A stretch of DNA of 64,000 nt from Nocardioides sp. SR21 (GCF_022761125.1 NZ_JAKWJR010000006.1:1-64000), one strand, 5' to 3'. Positions 21,257 to 30,668 are shown, counted from the stretch's first letter. Numbers and translations: made by a program. Notes: a model not told the origin generated them from the letters alone.

Positions 21257-21415
21257 AGCGCCGCCTCCTTTGCCCAACACATCGCCTGCGCCCAGCGCCG
21301 GTAGCCCGAACGGGCCATGCCGACGCCCCATCCGTAGCCGACTCGGGCCAGAGGACGTCGTTCACCGGGTGTTATCGCGTGGGTGGTTGAGGTCCTGGTG
21401 GTCACGGCCGGCGCG

Positions 21416-21502
21416 GTTTCACCATGTGATGGAGGTGAACCTGCACTTCTCATGGCGTGCAGACCGTGAGAAGTGCAGGTTCGTCTGCATCACATGGTGA
21501 AC
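21416..21502. repeat. 87-bp nested palindrome
   Basis: Two nested pairs of arms: outer 21416-21431 / 21488-21502 (one-base indel), inner 21437-21452 / 21467-21482 (perfect 16 bases), separated by matching 5-base internal loops and a 14-base apical loop. It lies in the 423-base gap between the VOC gene and pstC, otherwise occupied only by the PHO-box-like sites. It could be the VOC transcript terminator, a structured RNA or a non-autonomous repeat; there is no T-tract on either strand. Confidence 0.8.
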
Positions 21503-21572
21503 CTGTGACACCAGGAACCCGCCCGGTCGGCGCCGGAACGACGACGAGCGCCGTGGTCGAGACGCGAAGCCG

Positions 21573-21992
21573 CTAGGCCTGAGCCGCGACACCACCCTGG
21601 GCGGCCTCGAGCTCCGCGCGCGAGCGCAGGATGCAGAACTCGTTGCCCTCGGGGTCGGCGAGCGTGACCCAGCCGGTGTCGTCGCCGCGGATGCCGCGGT
21701 GGTCCACGACGATCGTGGCGCCGTGGGCGAGCAGGGACTCGAGCTCGGCGTCACGGTTTTCCACGCGCGGGCGCAGGTCGAGGTGGATCCGGTTCTTGAC
21801 CACCTTCTCGTCCGGGACCTCGATGAACAGCAGTTGGTGGCCGGTCTCGGGGTCGCGGATCATGCACTCCTCGTGGCCCGGCAGGTTCGGGTCACCCTCG
21901 ATGTCGACGTACCCGAGCACGGGCTTCCACCACTCGGAGAGCTCGTAGGCGTTGCGGGCGTCGATGGTGGTGTGCGAGATGAAGGAGGCCAT
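21573..21992 (-). CDS. VOC-family (glyoxalase-like) protein
   Basis: A 139-residue protein of the vicinal oxygen chelate superfamily: paired beta-alpha-beta-beta-beta halves with HTTIDARNAYELSEWW at the start and TLADPEGNEFCILRS at the end, the usual closing motif of small glyoxalase/bleomycin-resistance-like proteins. The substrate cannot be told. The ATG at 21992 was chosen over 22028 because GGAGAG lies just upstream and the fold begins there. It is 40 bases downstream of the LuxR regulator gene and may share its transcript. Confidence 0.85.
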   Translation of the reverse strand: MASFISHTTIDARNAYELSEWWKPVLGYVDIEGDPNLPGHEECMIRDPETGHQLLFIEVPDEKVVKNRIHLDLRPRVENRDAELESLLAHGATIVVDHRGIRGDDTGWVTLADPEGNEFCILRSRAELEAAQGGVAAQA

Positions 21993-22032
21993 GCACGCAC
22001 TCTCCAACCCCGTGCTGCGACCCCTCAACGGG

Positions 22033-22809
22033 TTATCCGGGCAACCGGGGGTGCGGCGCCGTCGCCCGGAGCTCGTCGAGCGTCGCGACGGCCGCGATCT
22101 GCGACGGTACGGCGAGCTTGCGCAGGACGGACTTCACCTGGCTGCGCACGGTCGACTCGGAGACCTCGAGGCGCGCGGCGATCAGCCGCACGGTCTTGCC
22201 CTGGTACAGCAGGCCGAGCACCTCGTTCTCGCGGGGCGTCAGTGTGCTCATCCGCTCGCGGAGCCGCTCCTGCTGCTGCCGCGCCTCCCACCACTGGCGC
22301 AGGAGCGAGCGCCGCTCGACCTCGCCGATCGGTGACAGGTCCGCCCGGACGTCGACCAGGATCGCGATCAGCGCGTTGATCGACACCGTCGCCTCCACCA
22401 CGGCCCGAGCGCCGCCGTCGAGCGCGGCGCCCCAGACCGCACCGCGTGGAGCGTCGGTGATCACCAGCCACCGGCTGCCGGCAGCCCGGCCGTGGGCGCA
22501 GACGTCGTCGAGCCGGGGCAGGGCCAGGTCGCTGATGAGCACCGCCACCTGGTCGTTCCAGCGATCGCCCACCGGATCGGGGGCCACGTGCTCCTGCCAC
22601 AGGACGGACCTGGCCTGGACCCCGGCGCCGGCGAGGGCCGCGGCCACCGACTCGGCGACCAGGCGGGCCTCCGACGCGACGCTGACGGTCAGGCTGTCGA
22701 CCTGGATCCGGCCGGGGCGGGGCGCGCGGCCGTCCAGCGCGGCAGGGGCAATCCGCGGCGCCGGCGGTGCTCGTCGCTCGTCCATCATCACCGTCGAGAC
22801 TCCCGACAT
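22033..22809 (-). CDS. LuxR-type regulator with degenerate receiver
   Basis: A 258-residue transcription regulator. The C-terminal ~65 residues are a NarL/LuxR helix-turn-helix (TPRENEVLGLLYQGKTVRLI, SESTVRSQVKS). The N-terminal half aligns with the receivers of the regulators at 24528 and 58568, but the acidic pair (EDH/DDH in those) is missing (SVASEARLVAES) and the acceptor region reads VLISDLALPRL. It may be controlled without phosphorylation. The ATG at 22809 has in-frame alternatives at Met8 and Met9. An operator-like palindrome lies 34 bases upstream. It is divergent from the histidine kinase gene at 23116. Confidence 0.85.
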   Translation of the reverse strand: MSGVSTVMMDERRAPPAPRIAPAALDGRAPRPGRIQVDSLTVSVASEARLVAESVAAALAGAGVQARSVLWQEHVAPDPVGDRWNDQVAVLISDLALPRLDDVCAHGRAAGSRWLVITDAPRGAVWGAALDGGARAVVEATVSINALIAILVDVRADLSPIGEVERRSLLRQWWEARQQQERLRERMSTLTPRENEVLGLLYQGKTVRLIAARLEVSESTVRSQVKSVLRKLAVPSQIAAVATLDELRATAPHPRLPG

Positions 22810-22842
22810 CCGGGGACGCGGACGGCCACCGTCGGAACAAAC

Positions 22843-22857
22843 ACCCAGAATTGGGGG
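22843..22857. promoter_or_regulatory. Operator-like palindrome, site A
   Basis: CCCAGAATTGGGGG (minus: CCCCCAATTCTGGG) lies 34 bases upstream of the LuxR regulator start, in the 306-base divergent gap 22810-23115. A second partial copy, ACCATTCTGGGTATGGGG, is at 23003-23020 towards the kinase. The rest of the gap shows no gene. Similar sites occur at 32501, 56523 and 58120; regulator identity is inferred. Confidence 0.4.
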
Positions 22858-23115
22858 TCCGGATCAGAATCCGAAGTTCAGGCGCCGTTAGACGACGAAA
22901 TCCCTCGCTAAACGCCCGACTCGCGGCCAGATCAGCGGAGCCCTCTACCTAGAATCTGGTATAGCCACCCGGATCTGGTGAGAAGCCCACGGAACTTCAC
23001 CACCATTCTGGGTATGGGGCTGGACCGTGGGGCGGGGGCTACTGGAGCGTTCGCAAGACGGCCCGAGCGGACTGCTTGCTAGAGGCCCAGCAATGGGCCC
23101 GGGACGGAAAGCACG

Positions 23116-24531
23116 ATGGGCACAGGTGGGGAACGTACCCGGTGGGACGGGGCCTGGTCGGCGGGCGCCCTCGCCCTGACCTGCACCCCGCTGCTGGCGC
23201 TCCCCCTCGTGTACTACGAGACCATCGACCTCGAGGAGCTGGCCAAGGCCAGCAACGTGGTCTCCCACGTCTTCATCGTGTTCGCCGTCCTGCTGCTCTA
23301 CCTGCACTGGCGGCTGACCAACCGGTCGTCCGGCTGGAAGGTGCTCGTCCTGACCGCGTTGTCCGTGCAAGGACTCGCGCTCGCGACGTTCACCCTCGAC
23401 CCGGACCGGATGCCCAGCGCCGACCTCCCGTGGATCCTGCTCATGCAGCTGGTCCTCGCCGCCGCCGTCCTCGCGACGGTCGGACTGTCGGCTCGGTTCA
23501 CGCTGCGCGCCGACCCGTTGGTCGTGGGAGTCGTGATCGGTCTGACCATCGGCGGCATCCGTCGCACGCTGCTCAGCCTCCACGACTCCCCGACCCCCAC
23601 CGACTTCTGGATGGTCGTGTTCGGCATCGCCCTGCTGGCGACCGATCTCGTCATCTCGGTCGCGATCATCCGGCTGTCGATCACCCCGCTGTGGATGCGG
23701 TGGCGACTGGCGGCGGCGCTGGTGCTGCTCAGTTTCGCGCACGCCGCGACGTACTCAGTTCAGGGCAGCGTGCTCCTGAACGTCGTGATGATTCTCGGGT
23801 GGGTCCTCGGCGCGACCCTGTTGCTGTCCTTCGCGGGGGTGCTGGCACGCACGTCCTGGCTCGACAACCAGGAGGCCCTCGAGGTCCTGGCCCGGCAGCT
23901 GCAGGCGGTGGAGGCCGATGCCCGCGCGGACCAGGCGAAGCTGCACGAGATCCGGGCGACCGTCGCCGGTCTCGGCAGCGCCTCCCGGCTCGTCCACCAC
24001 GGCTCCGCGGTCGGGGAGGTACGACGCCGTCAGCTCGAAGAGATGATCGGGTCCGAGATGGCCCGCCTCCAGCGGCTCCTCCACGAGAGGCCTCAGGAGC
24101 GCTGCGCCATCGACCTCGACGCGACCATCTCACCGATCGTGCTGCGGCACCGCACCCGCGGCTACCCCGTCGACTGGATGCCGAGCGGCGACCAGGCCAT
24201 CGCGCGGGCCGACGACGTGGCCGAGGTCATCAACGTCCTGCTCGAGAACGCCTACCAGCACGCACCTCACGGCAGCGCCTCGATCGTCACCCGCCGGACG
24301 GCGGGCGTCGTCGAGATCGCCGTCTCCGACACAGGGCCGGGTATCGACCGGTCCCTCCGATCGCGCATCTTCGAGTGGGGCCAACGTGGCGGTGCATCCC
24401 ACGGGAGTGGCATCGGACTCAATGTCGCCCAACAGCTGACCGCCTCACTCGGCGGCTACCTCCGACTCGTCGACTCTCCGTTGCCGGGCACGACCTTCGT
24501 GCTCGGCCTTCCCACCGAGGAGCTCTCATGA
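23116..24531 (+). CDS. Membrane histidine kinase
   Basis: A 471-residue sensor kinase with about eight hydrophobic segments in residues 12-250 and no large extracellular loop, then a cytoplasmic kinase core. The candidate phospho-His is His277 (KLHEIRATVAGL), an unusual H-box. The ATPase motifs are complete: N-box with Asn378 (NVLLENAYQHA), DTGPGI near 406 and GSGIGLNVAQQL near 431. The start has GGAAAG 6 bases upstream. Its stop overlaps the start of the response regulator gene (ATGA), so the two form a coupled two-component pair placed beside the polysaccharide locus. Confidence 0.9.
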   Translation: MGTGGERTRWDGAWSAGALALTCTPLLALPLVYYETIDLEELAKASNVVSHVFIVFAVLLLYLHWRLTNRSSGWKVLVLTALSVQGLALATFTLDPDRMPSADLPWILLMQLVLAAAVLATVGLSARFTLRADPLVVGVVIGLTIGGIRRTLLSLHDSPTPTDFWMVVFGIALLATDLVISVAIIRLSITPLWMRWRLAAALVLLSFAHAATYSVQGSVLLNVVMILGWVLGATLLLSFAGVLARTSWLDNQEALEVLARQLQAVEADARADQAKLHEIRATVAGLGSASRLVHHGSAVGEVRRRQLEEMIGSEMARLQRLLHERPQERCAIDLDATISPIVLRHRTRGYPVDWMPSGDQAIARADDVAEVINVLLENAYQHAPHGSASIVTRRTAGVVEIAVSDTGPGIDRSLRSRIFEWGQRGGASHGSGIGLNVAQQLTASLGGYLRLVDSPLPGTTFVLGLPTEELS

Positions 24532-25226
24532 CCCAGCCACTTGCCCGCGGAAACGTCCGCGTGCTGATCATCGAGGATCACGCGCTGTTCGCGGAGTCAT
24601 TGGAGCTCGCGTTGTCGCTCGAGGGCTACAACGTGCGCCGGTGCGCACCACCGAGCTCCGGGGTCTCGCCGGGCGCCATGCTGTCGGCCGCCGTCCGGGC
24701 CAAGCCGCGCATCGCGCTGCTCGACCTCGACCTCGGGCAGTACGGCGACGGCACCCGGATGATCACGCCGCTCGTGACCGCGGGGGTCCAGGTGGTCGTC
24801 GTGACCGCCTCGTCCGACCGCCCTCGATGGGGCGAGTGTCTCCGCCTGGGAGCGCGCAAGGTGCTCGCCAAGACCGAACCGCTCAACGAGATCCTGGCCA
24901 CGGTCCGCCGGATCAACCAGGGCTTCCCGGTGATCGACCGGGAGGAGCGGGACCGTCTCGTCCAGCTCTGGCACGACCAGCACCAGGCGCGCCGGCTCAT
25001 GTTCGACCGGCTGTCCTTGCTGACCCCTCGGGAGTGTGAGGTGCTCGGCCAGCTGATGCGCGGCTACACGGTCCGGGAGATCGCGAGCATGAGCGTCGTC
25101 TCCGAGGCGACCGTCCGCACCCAGGTGAAGTCGGTCCTCGCCAAGCTCGAGGTCTCCTCCCAGCTCGCAGCCGTCGGCATGGCCCACAACCTGGGCTGGC
25201 AGCCGCCGCTCTCGACCGCGTCCTAG
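24528..25226 (+). CDS. LuxR-type response regulator
   Basis: A 232-residue NarL/LuxR regulator. Receiver: acidic pocket Glu16/Asp17, phospho-acceptor Asp66 in ALLDLDLGQYGDG, conserved Lys in VLAKTEPL. Output: helix-turn-helix with TPRECEVLGQLMRG and SEATVRTQVKSVLAKL. Start ATG 24528 sits inside the kinase stop, so the kinase is its likely partner. It is close in sequence to the regulator at 58568, and a broken second copy of part of this gene follows at 25271. Confidence 0.93.
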   Translation: MTQPLARGNVRVLIIEDHALFAESLELALSLEGYNVRRCAPPSSGVSPGAMLSAAVRAKPRIALLDLDLGQYGDGTRMITPLVTAGVQVVVVTASSDRPRWGECLRLGARKVLAKTEPLNEILATVRRINQGFPVIDREERDRLVQLWHDQHQARRLMFDRLSLLTPRECEVLGQLMRGYTVREIASMSVVSEATVRTQVKSVLAKLEVSSQLAAVGMAHNLGWQPPLSTAS

Positions 25227-25270
25227 GCCGGCGGGCGGCCGCACTCGCGCCGTTCAGGCCACGCCGCGCG

Positions 25271-25430
25271 GTCCTGGTGGTCGTCGTCACCACCTCGTCC
25301 GACCGCCCTCGACGGGCGAGTGCCTCCGATCGGGCGCCCCACGACCTGGGGCCCACCACCTGGGCCGGCAACCGCCGCTCGCGACCGCGTCCTCGTCCGT
25401 CGCGCGACTGCTCTCGCGCCGCCGCGCCCC
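25271..25430 (+). pseudogene. Decayed partial copy of upstream response regulator
   Basis: Two blocks match the preceding regulator gene at the DNA level. Bases 25271-25334 match 24786-24850 (37 of the first 40 identical, then a one-base deletion that breaks the frame). Bases 25350-25399 match 25181-25230 (about 44 of 50), but the stop codon TAG has become TCG. The roughly 330 bases between these blocks in the intact gene are missing. This is a tandem duplication with internal deletion, not a working gene. The gap 25227-25444 shows nothing else. Confidence 0.75.
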
Positions 25431-25444
25431 CATCGACGGGAGCG

Positions 25445-26896
25445 TCAGTACGCGCCTTCGTGCCGGATGACGGTGCCGACGGTCCGGCACAGGATCCGCA
25501 GGTCCAGCCCGAGCGACCAGTTGTCGACGTAATGGACGTCGAGCCGGACGGTGTCCTCCCAGGACAGGTCGGAGCGACCGCTGACCTGCCACAGACCGGT
25601 CAGCCCGGGCTTGACCGCCAGGCGCCGGCGGGGGTCGTGCTCGTAGCGCGCGACCTCGTCGGCCAGCGCCGGTCGGGGTCCGACCAGCGCCATGTCACCG
25701 AGCAGCACGTTGACCAGCTGAGGCACCTCGTCGACGGAGTACTTCCGCAGCATGCCGCCCAAGCGGGTGATCCGAGGGTCCTGCCGCACCTTGAAGAGCA
25801 CCCCGCCCTCCGACTCGTTGAGCTCGGCGAGCTCGGCGAGACGGGCATCGGCGTCGGTGCGCATGGTGCGGAACTTGTACATGGTGAAGTCGCGGCCGTC
25901 GCGGCCGATGCGGCGCTGCCGGAAGATCGCCGGCCCGGGGCTGTCGCGACGTACAGCGATCGCCACGCCGAGCAGGACGGGCAGCAGCAGGAGGAGCATC
26001 ACGCCGGCGGCGGTGCGCTCCATCAGCTCCTTGATGACCCGCGCCGCGGACGCCGACGGCGCCGAGCGCACCGCGAGCAGGTCGAGGTCTCCGGCCGTCA
26101 GCAGGGTGGCCCGGGCCGGGTCCACGTCGTGGAGGGCGGTGCCGACGTACAGGCCGGTTCCGGTCGCCTCCAAACGCCACGCCAGGCGGCGGAGCGCGAG
26201 CGGCTCGAGCTCGCGGCACGGGAGCACGAGCACGGCCTCGGCACCGAAGGCCTCGGCCTGACCCACGAGGTCGTCGAGCCCGGCGCTGATCGGGACGTCG
26301 GCGTCGCAGTCGGCGCCTCCCGCCACGCAGGCACAGACGACCTGCCACGCCGGGCGGGGTCCACGACGGAGCTCGGCGACCGCACGGGCGACGTCGGTCG
26401 CCTCGCCGGCGACCAGGACACGGGTGCCCCCGTGCGACCGCACGCTGTGGGACCCCCAGGCGTCGGTGATGATGCGAGCACCGTACGAGGTCGCGGCCAG
26501 GGTCGCGACCGCCAGGACGAGCGCGGCGGGCCTGGTGGCGACGTCGACCACCGTGGGCAGCGCCCAGCAGGCGAGGCCGAGCACGGCCCCGGCTCGAAGG
26601 ACCCCGAGCCGACGGCGTCGCGACGAGGGTGTTGACGGCTCGCCGTACGCCCCGTCCAGCAGCAGCAGCAGCGGCCACCCTAGGACGAGCAGGAACGCGA
26701 CGTCGTCGGGCGACGTACCGGCCGAGGCGAGCGAGAGCGCGACGAGCGCGGCGATCGCGATGTCGGCCGAGAGCGTCAGGAACAGCGGGTAGCCACGGTG
26801 GTGACGACCGCCCCGCGGACGTCCACCCAGCTCGGGCTCCGCGGTGCGGCTCCCGGCCGAGAGCGGGACACCCGCCACGGGGAGGATTGCGGTCAC
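25445..26896 (-). CDS. Undecaprenyl-phosphate sugar phosphotransferase
   Basis: A 483-residue polyprenyl glycosylphosphotransferase (WbaP/EpsL type) that would put the first sugar-1-phosphate on undecaprenyl phosphate, starting repeat-unit assembly at the membrane. Several membrane segments and a nucleotide-binding-like central region (~150-270) precede the Bac_transf domain (from ~290) with its hydrophobic helix, PGPAIFRQRRIGRDG, YKFRTMRTDAD, KYSVDEVPQLVNVLLGDM, GPRP and KPGLTGLWQVSGRSDL. GTG 26896 was chosen because AGGAGA lies about 8 bases upstream; the frame to 26959 has no such site. An operator-like CCTCAAATGGGG is at 26961. Confidence 0.93.
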   Translation of the reverse strand: MTAILPVAGVPLSAGSRTAEPELGGRPRGGRHHRGYPLFLTLSADIAIAALVALSLASAGTSPDDVAFLLVLGWPLLLLLDGAYGEPSTPSSRRRRLGVLRAGAVLGLACWALPTVVDVATRPAALVLAVATLAATSYGARIITDAWGSHSVRSHGGTRVLVAGEATDVARAVAELRRGPRPAWQVVCACVAGGADCDADVPISAGLDDLVGQAEAFGAEAVLVLPCRELEPLALRRLAWRLEATGTGLYVGTALHDVDPARATLLTAGDLDLLAVRSAPSASAARVIKELMERTAAGVMLLLLLPVLLGVAIAVRRDSPGPAIFRQRRIGRDGRDFTMYKFRTMRTDADARLAELAELNESEGGVLFKVRQDPRITRLGGMLRKYSVDEVPQLVNVLLGDMALVGPRPALADEVARYEHDPRRRLAVKPGLTGLWQVSGRSDLSWEDTVRLDVHYVDNWSLGLDLRILCRTVGTVIRHEGAY

Positions 26897-27010
26897 GTGC
26901 GTTCTCCTAGGGATCGAACGGCTTGCGCCCAAACTAGGAAAGGGCGCTGGTCGCGGCATGCCTCAAATGGGGCAACCTCCTGGCCGCTGGCGACGGCCGG
27001 CGGGGTGGCC

Positions 27011-27044
27011 GACCAGCCCGGCCGGTCACCCGGCCGGGCCAGTC
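27011..27044 (-). terminator. GC-rich hairpin after NHL protein gene
   Basis: Arms 27011-27025 and 27030-27044 pair with two mismatches around a 4-base loop, 11 bases past the stop of the minus-strand NHL gene. The stem is very GC-rich with no T-run. It separates that gene from the sugar transferase. Confidence 0.5.
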
Positions 27045-27055
27045 GTCAGCGGCGG

Positions 27056-30000
27056 CTAGTTGAACGTGACGGTCCGCCAGGCCGTCTTCGGCGAGACGTT
27101 GCCGGCACCGTCGACCGCGGTCACCTGGTATCCGTACTTGATGCCAGTGGTTCCCGGGTTGAAGGTGTAGCTCCACGTCGAGCTCGGCGATCCCTGAGAT
27201 CCGAGCGTCGTCGGGATGTTGGTGAACGCTCCCCAGCCGGAACCCGTCCACCACAGCTTCGAGACCGTGTCCTGGATCGTGATCCGTACGGCGTTCGTGC
27301 CGACGTTGTCGGTCACGTTGCCGCTGATCGTCACCGACGGACCGGGGACGGTCGCGTTGAGCGCGCTCGGCGACGTCACCGATGGCGACGGCGCTGTCGT
27401 GTCCGGTGCACCGGCCATGGAGAACGTCCGCGTCGCCGGGCTGGCGTCGACGTTGTTCTGGCCGTCCACCGCCTGCGCGCTGACGCCGTACGTGCCTTGG
27501 CTCGCGGCGGCACCCGGCAGCGTGTAGGACCATGTGAAGCTGGGTGCGGTCCCACCGACGGTGGCGTTGACCGTCGTCTCCGTGCTCGACCAGGCCGTGC
27601 CGGTCCAGTACTGCCCGCCGGCGTTCGTGATCCTGAGTCGCACCCCGGAGACGGTCCGGTCGTCGGTCGCCGTGCCGCTGATGGCCACCGCGCCCGTGGG
27701 CACCGAGCCTCCGTCGTCCGGCGCGGTGATCGCGGTGTCGGGCGGTGACGTGTCGGGCGTCTCGGTCGTGACGTTGAAGACGACGTTCGGGATCGAGTTG
27801 TCGGCGTTCCCGGCGGCGTCCCGCGCGGTGACCTGGATCGTGTACGCGCCGGCCGCACGCGGTGTCCACGGCCAGGTCCAGTCGGTCGACGTAGCGCCCG
27901 GCGCCGCAAGGGTCGCCTCGAAGGTCGTGTAGGTCGTGCCGAACCCGCTCGAGCCCGTGCCCGTCCACCAGCGACCGTCACTGTTGCGCTTGAGCGCGAT
28001 CCGGACGCTGTTCACCCCGACGTTGTCCGTCGCGGTGCCCGTGAACGTCATCGCACCGAGCGGGAGGTTCGCTGCCGGCGCCGGAGGCGGAGCCGGATAG
28101 GTCACCAGGCCGTTCGGTCGCGTGACGTCGTTAGCCGGCGGCTGCGGCACGGGCGGCGCCGTCGCTCCGGTCATGGCGAACGTCCGCATGACGGAGCCGC
28201 TGACGTTGCCGGCCGCATCGCGGGTCTTGATCTCGACGACGTAGCGACCCTGCCGCGAGACCGCCGGGAACACGAAGCGCCAGCTGGCGTTCGTCACCGG
28301 CGACGTGTTCGAGGTGTACGAGGCCAGCGAGCTGGTCTTCCCGGTCTCCCACGCCGAGTTCTGCGAGTTCCAGTAGAGACCGGTCGTGTAGTCCTGGAAC
28401 GTCAGCTCGACGTTGCCGACACCGGCGTTGTCCTGGGCCGTGCCGGTGAGGGTCACCGAGTTGAGCGGCAGGACGGCACTCTGCGCCGGGCTGCTGACGA
28501 CCGGGAGCGACGGCGCCTGCGCGTCGTTGACCTTGCCGACGGCGGCGTTGAACACCTGGATCCGGTCGTTACCGGAGTCGGCGATGTAGACGCGACCGTT
28601 CGCGTCGCAGTCGATGCCGGCCGGACCCTTGAGCTCGTACGGGTTCTGGCCGTACGTCGCGCCCCACCGGGTCACGTAGCTGGTCGAGGCCAGCGCGGCG
28701 CCGTCGAGGTTGAAGACGTTGATCTTCGCCGCCGCCTCGTCGACCGCGTACAGCTGGTTGTTGCAGATCGTGAGGTCGGCCAGGTCGCGGAACTGACCCG
28801 GCGCCGTGCCGGACGCGGAGTACCTGCCCACCCGGGTGCCGGCCTGGTCGTAGACGCTGATCGAGGTGCCACCCGCGATGTAGAGCAGGCCGCTCGCGGG
28901 ATCGAACGCCGTGCCGCCGGCGGAGATGGGGATGAAGTTGGCGTCGGGGTCGTTGTCCCCCGGCGTCATGTCGAGCTCCTGGAACGTCACGGCGTTGATC
29001 ACCTTGACGCTCGAGGCCATCCGGTCGGTGATGATCGCGACCGGCGTGGTGCCGTAGGTCGCGAACTCGATGTCACCGGGCCAGCGGAAGTGCCCGTTGT
29101 CGGTGTCGTCACTGCCGATCTCGCCGACCTGGCGGACGTACGTCGGCGTGCCGGTGGGCGTCGTCGGTGCGTTGTAGACCTGCAGGTGGTGTCCGCGCTC
29201 GTTGCCGACCCAGATCCGCTTCGGGGTCGAGCCGGTGGCCGGCTGGATCGCGATGTGGCGCGGGTAGTTCATGTCGAACGGGCCACCCGGTCCGCGCTCG
29301 CCCCACGCCCCGAGGGAGGCGCCGGTCGAGGAGAACCGCTGGAAGCGCTGTGCCCACGCGTCGGCCACCCAGACGTCTCCGGTCGCGTCGTCGATCGCGA
29401 CGTCACGCGGCTGGGCGAGCATGCCGACGGGAGGCCTGCGCGCAGGAGAAGGAGCGCGCAGGAGCGGAGTTCCGGTCGGGCTGTACTTCTCGGCCTCGAA
29501 GCCACCGAAGTCACCGACCCACAGGTTGCCGTCGTCGTCGATGTCGATCTGGCGGCCGCCGCCCGCGAACTGGCCGGGGTTGTTGCCCTCGCTGCCGAAC
29601 GATCCGACGTAGGTGCCGTCCTGGCGGAACATGTCGATGTCGGAGTGCTCGGCGTCGACGACGTACACCCGGTCGGTGGCCTCGTTGACCACGACGCTGC
29701 GGTTGTCGCCGCCGGTCTGGGTGGTGCCGAACGTCGACTGGTAGGTGCCGTCGCGGTTGTAGATGTAGGCCCGCCGGTTCCAGGCGTCGGTCATGTAGAT
29801 CTTGTCATCGGTGGTGATGTCGATGCCGTAGATGCGGGCCTGGTTGGTCGTCGACGTGCCGGGCGGTGTGACCGGCCACGCGCCCAGCTCGTCGACGGTC
29901 TGGGTGGCGTCGTTGAAGTGCAGGCGCAGCATCCGCGGAGGGTTCTCCTCGCTGAGTCCGCCGCCTGTGGCGCCGAGGTTCTGGTAGTGGCTGTCGAGGA

Positions 30001-30523
30001 CCCAGATGTCGCCGGTGTCCTCCTCGACGGTCATCCACACGGGGTAGAAGGCGCGGAACCGGTTCCCGGTGGACGACGAGAGACTCGCGTTCGCGACGTA
30101 CATGAAGTTGCCGAACTTGTCGTACTTCACGATCGCCGCGGTGAGCGGGTTGTCCTTGAGCTCCGCGACGTAGATCGCCCCGTCCGTGGGATCGACGGCG
30201 ATGCTGTACGGCTGCCCGAGGTGGTCGGGTCGGTAGAAGTCACCGAGCGCGTTGCCCTGCTTGTCGTAGCGCCTGATCTTGAAGTTCAGGTAGTCGCCGA
30301 CCAGCACCTCCTGGGTGACGGGGTTGTACTGCACTCCCCACGCGAAGACGCCGGGCCGACCCTGACCGCCGATGCTGCGCTCGAAGCGCGGCTGTTGGTT
30401 CGCGGTGAGGGCCGTTGAGGCCGGCGGGGCGACGATCTGGGCCAGCAGGACTGCGACCAGCCCCATGACCACGACCAGCGCCGTGGTGCGCATCCTGCGC
30501 GGAAGTCCTCGAAGTGCCGACAT
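27056..30523 (-). CDS. Secreted NHL beta-propeller protein with four Ig-like domains
   Basis: A 1155-residue exported protein: signal peptide/anchor (~10-32), the family N-terminal motif RSIGGQGRPGVFAWG, NHL-type beta-propeller repeats (~60-660; for example DSGNDRIQVFN), then four Ig-like domains of about 115 residues (from ~670, 800, 930 and 1043), each with a TGTATDNVGV-like strand and a LWWTGSGW-like aromatic strand. There is no catalytic signature. NHL proteins bind proteins, RNA or glycans; the polysaccharide neighbourhood favours glycan or surface contacts (inference). ATG 30523 was chosen at the signal peptide. It is monocistronic between two hairpins. Confidence 0.88.
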   Translation of the reverse strand: MSALRGLPRRMRTTALVVVMGLVAVLLAQIVAPPASTALTANQQPRFERSIGGQGRPGVFAWGVQYNPVTQEVLVGDYLNFKIRRYDKQGNALGDFYRPDHLGQPYSIAVDPTDGAIYVAELKDNPLTAAIVKYDKFGNFMYVANASLSSSTGNRFRAFYPVWMTVEEDTGDIWVLDSHYQNLGATGGGLSEENPPRMLRLHFNDATQTVDELGAWPVTPPGTSTTNQARIYGIDITTDDKIYMTDAWNRRAYIYNRDGTYQSTFGTTQTGGDNRSVVVNEATDRVYVVDAEHSDIDMFRQDGTYVGSFGSEGNNPGQFAGGGRQIDIDDDGNLWVGDFGGFEAEKYSPTGTPLLRAPSPARRPPVGMLAQPRDVAIDDATGDVWVADAWAQRFQRFSSTGASLGAWGERGPGGPFDMNYPRHIAIQPATGSTPKRIWVGNERGHHLQVYNAPTTPTGTPTYVRQVGEIGSDDTDNGHFRWPGDIEFATYGTTPVAIITDRMASSVKVINAVTFQELDMTPGDNDPDANFIPISAGGTAFDPASGLLYIAGGTSISVYDQAGTRVGRYSASGTAPGQFRDLADLTICNNQLYAVDEAAAKINVFNLDGAALASTSYVTRWGATYGQNPYELKGPAGIDCDANGRVYIADSGNDRIQVFNAAVGKVNDAQAPSLPVVSSPAQSAVLPLNSVTLTGTAQDNAGVGNVELTFQDYTTGLYWNSQNSAWETGKTSSLASYTSNTSPVTNASWRFVFPAVSRQGRYVVEIKTRDAAGNVSGSVMRTFAMTGATAPPVPQPPANDVTRPNGLVTYPAPPPAPAANLPLGAMTFTGTATDNVGVNSVRIALKRNSDGRWWTGTGSSGFGTTYTTFEATLAAPGATSTDWTWPWTPRAAGAYTIQVTARDAAGNADNSIPNVVFNVTTETPDTSPPDTAITAPDDGGSVPTGAVAISGTATDDRTVSGVRLRITNAGGQYWTGTAWSSTETTVNATVGGTAPSFTWSYTLPGAAASQGTYGVSAQAVDGQNNVDASPATRTFSMAGAPDTTAPSPSVTSPSALNATVPGPSVTISGNVTDNVGTNAVRITIQDTVSKLWWTGSGWGAFTNIPTTLGSQGSPSSTWSYTFNPGTTGIKYGYQVTAVDGAGNVSPKTAWRTVTFN

Positions 30524-30668
30524 CTCTACGTCTCCCCACACCCAGGTTCATCGCGACCCACGGAATGCGGGCCACATGCGGCTCAATCTCGCAGCCTGGG
30601 CCGCGCGGGTCATACCCGAATCCGGGCAATTCCGAGGGCTGTTCCGAGTGCCTCAGGGCAGGCAGAAA

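Noticed and set aside
21360..21381. Second PHO-box-like GTTCACCGGGT unit on the plus strand
   Set aside because: The second unit is poor (GTTATCG) and no plus-strand gene follows, so it is not listed as a site of its own.
21150..21572. Search for a tRNA or riboswitch in the pst upstream gap
   Set aside because: The stems present form a nested palindrome and PHO-like repeats; no cloverleaf or known riboswitch core is visible.
23076..25226. 716-codon frame reading into the response regulator
   Set aside because: Its first two thirds is an off-frame reading of the histidine kinase; the regulator starts at ATG 24528.
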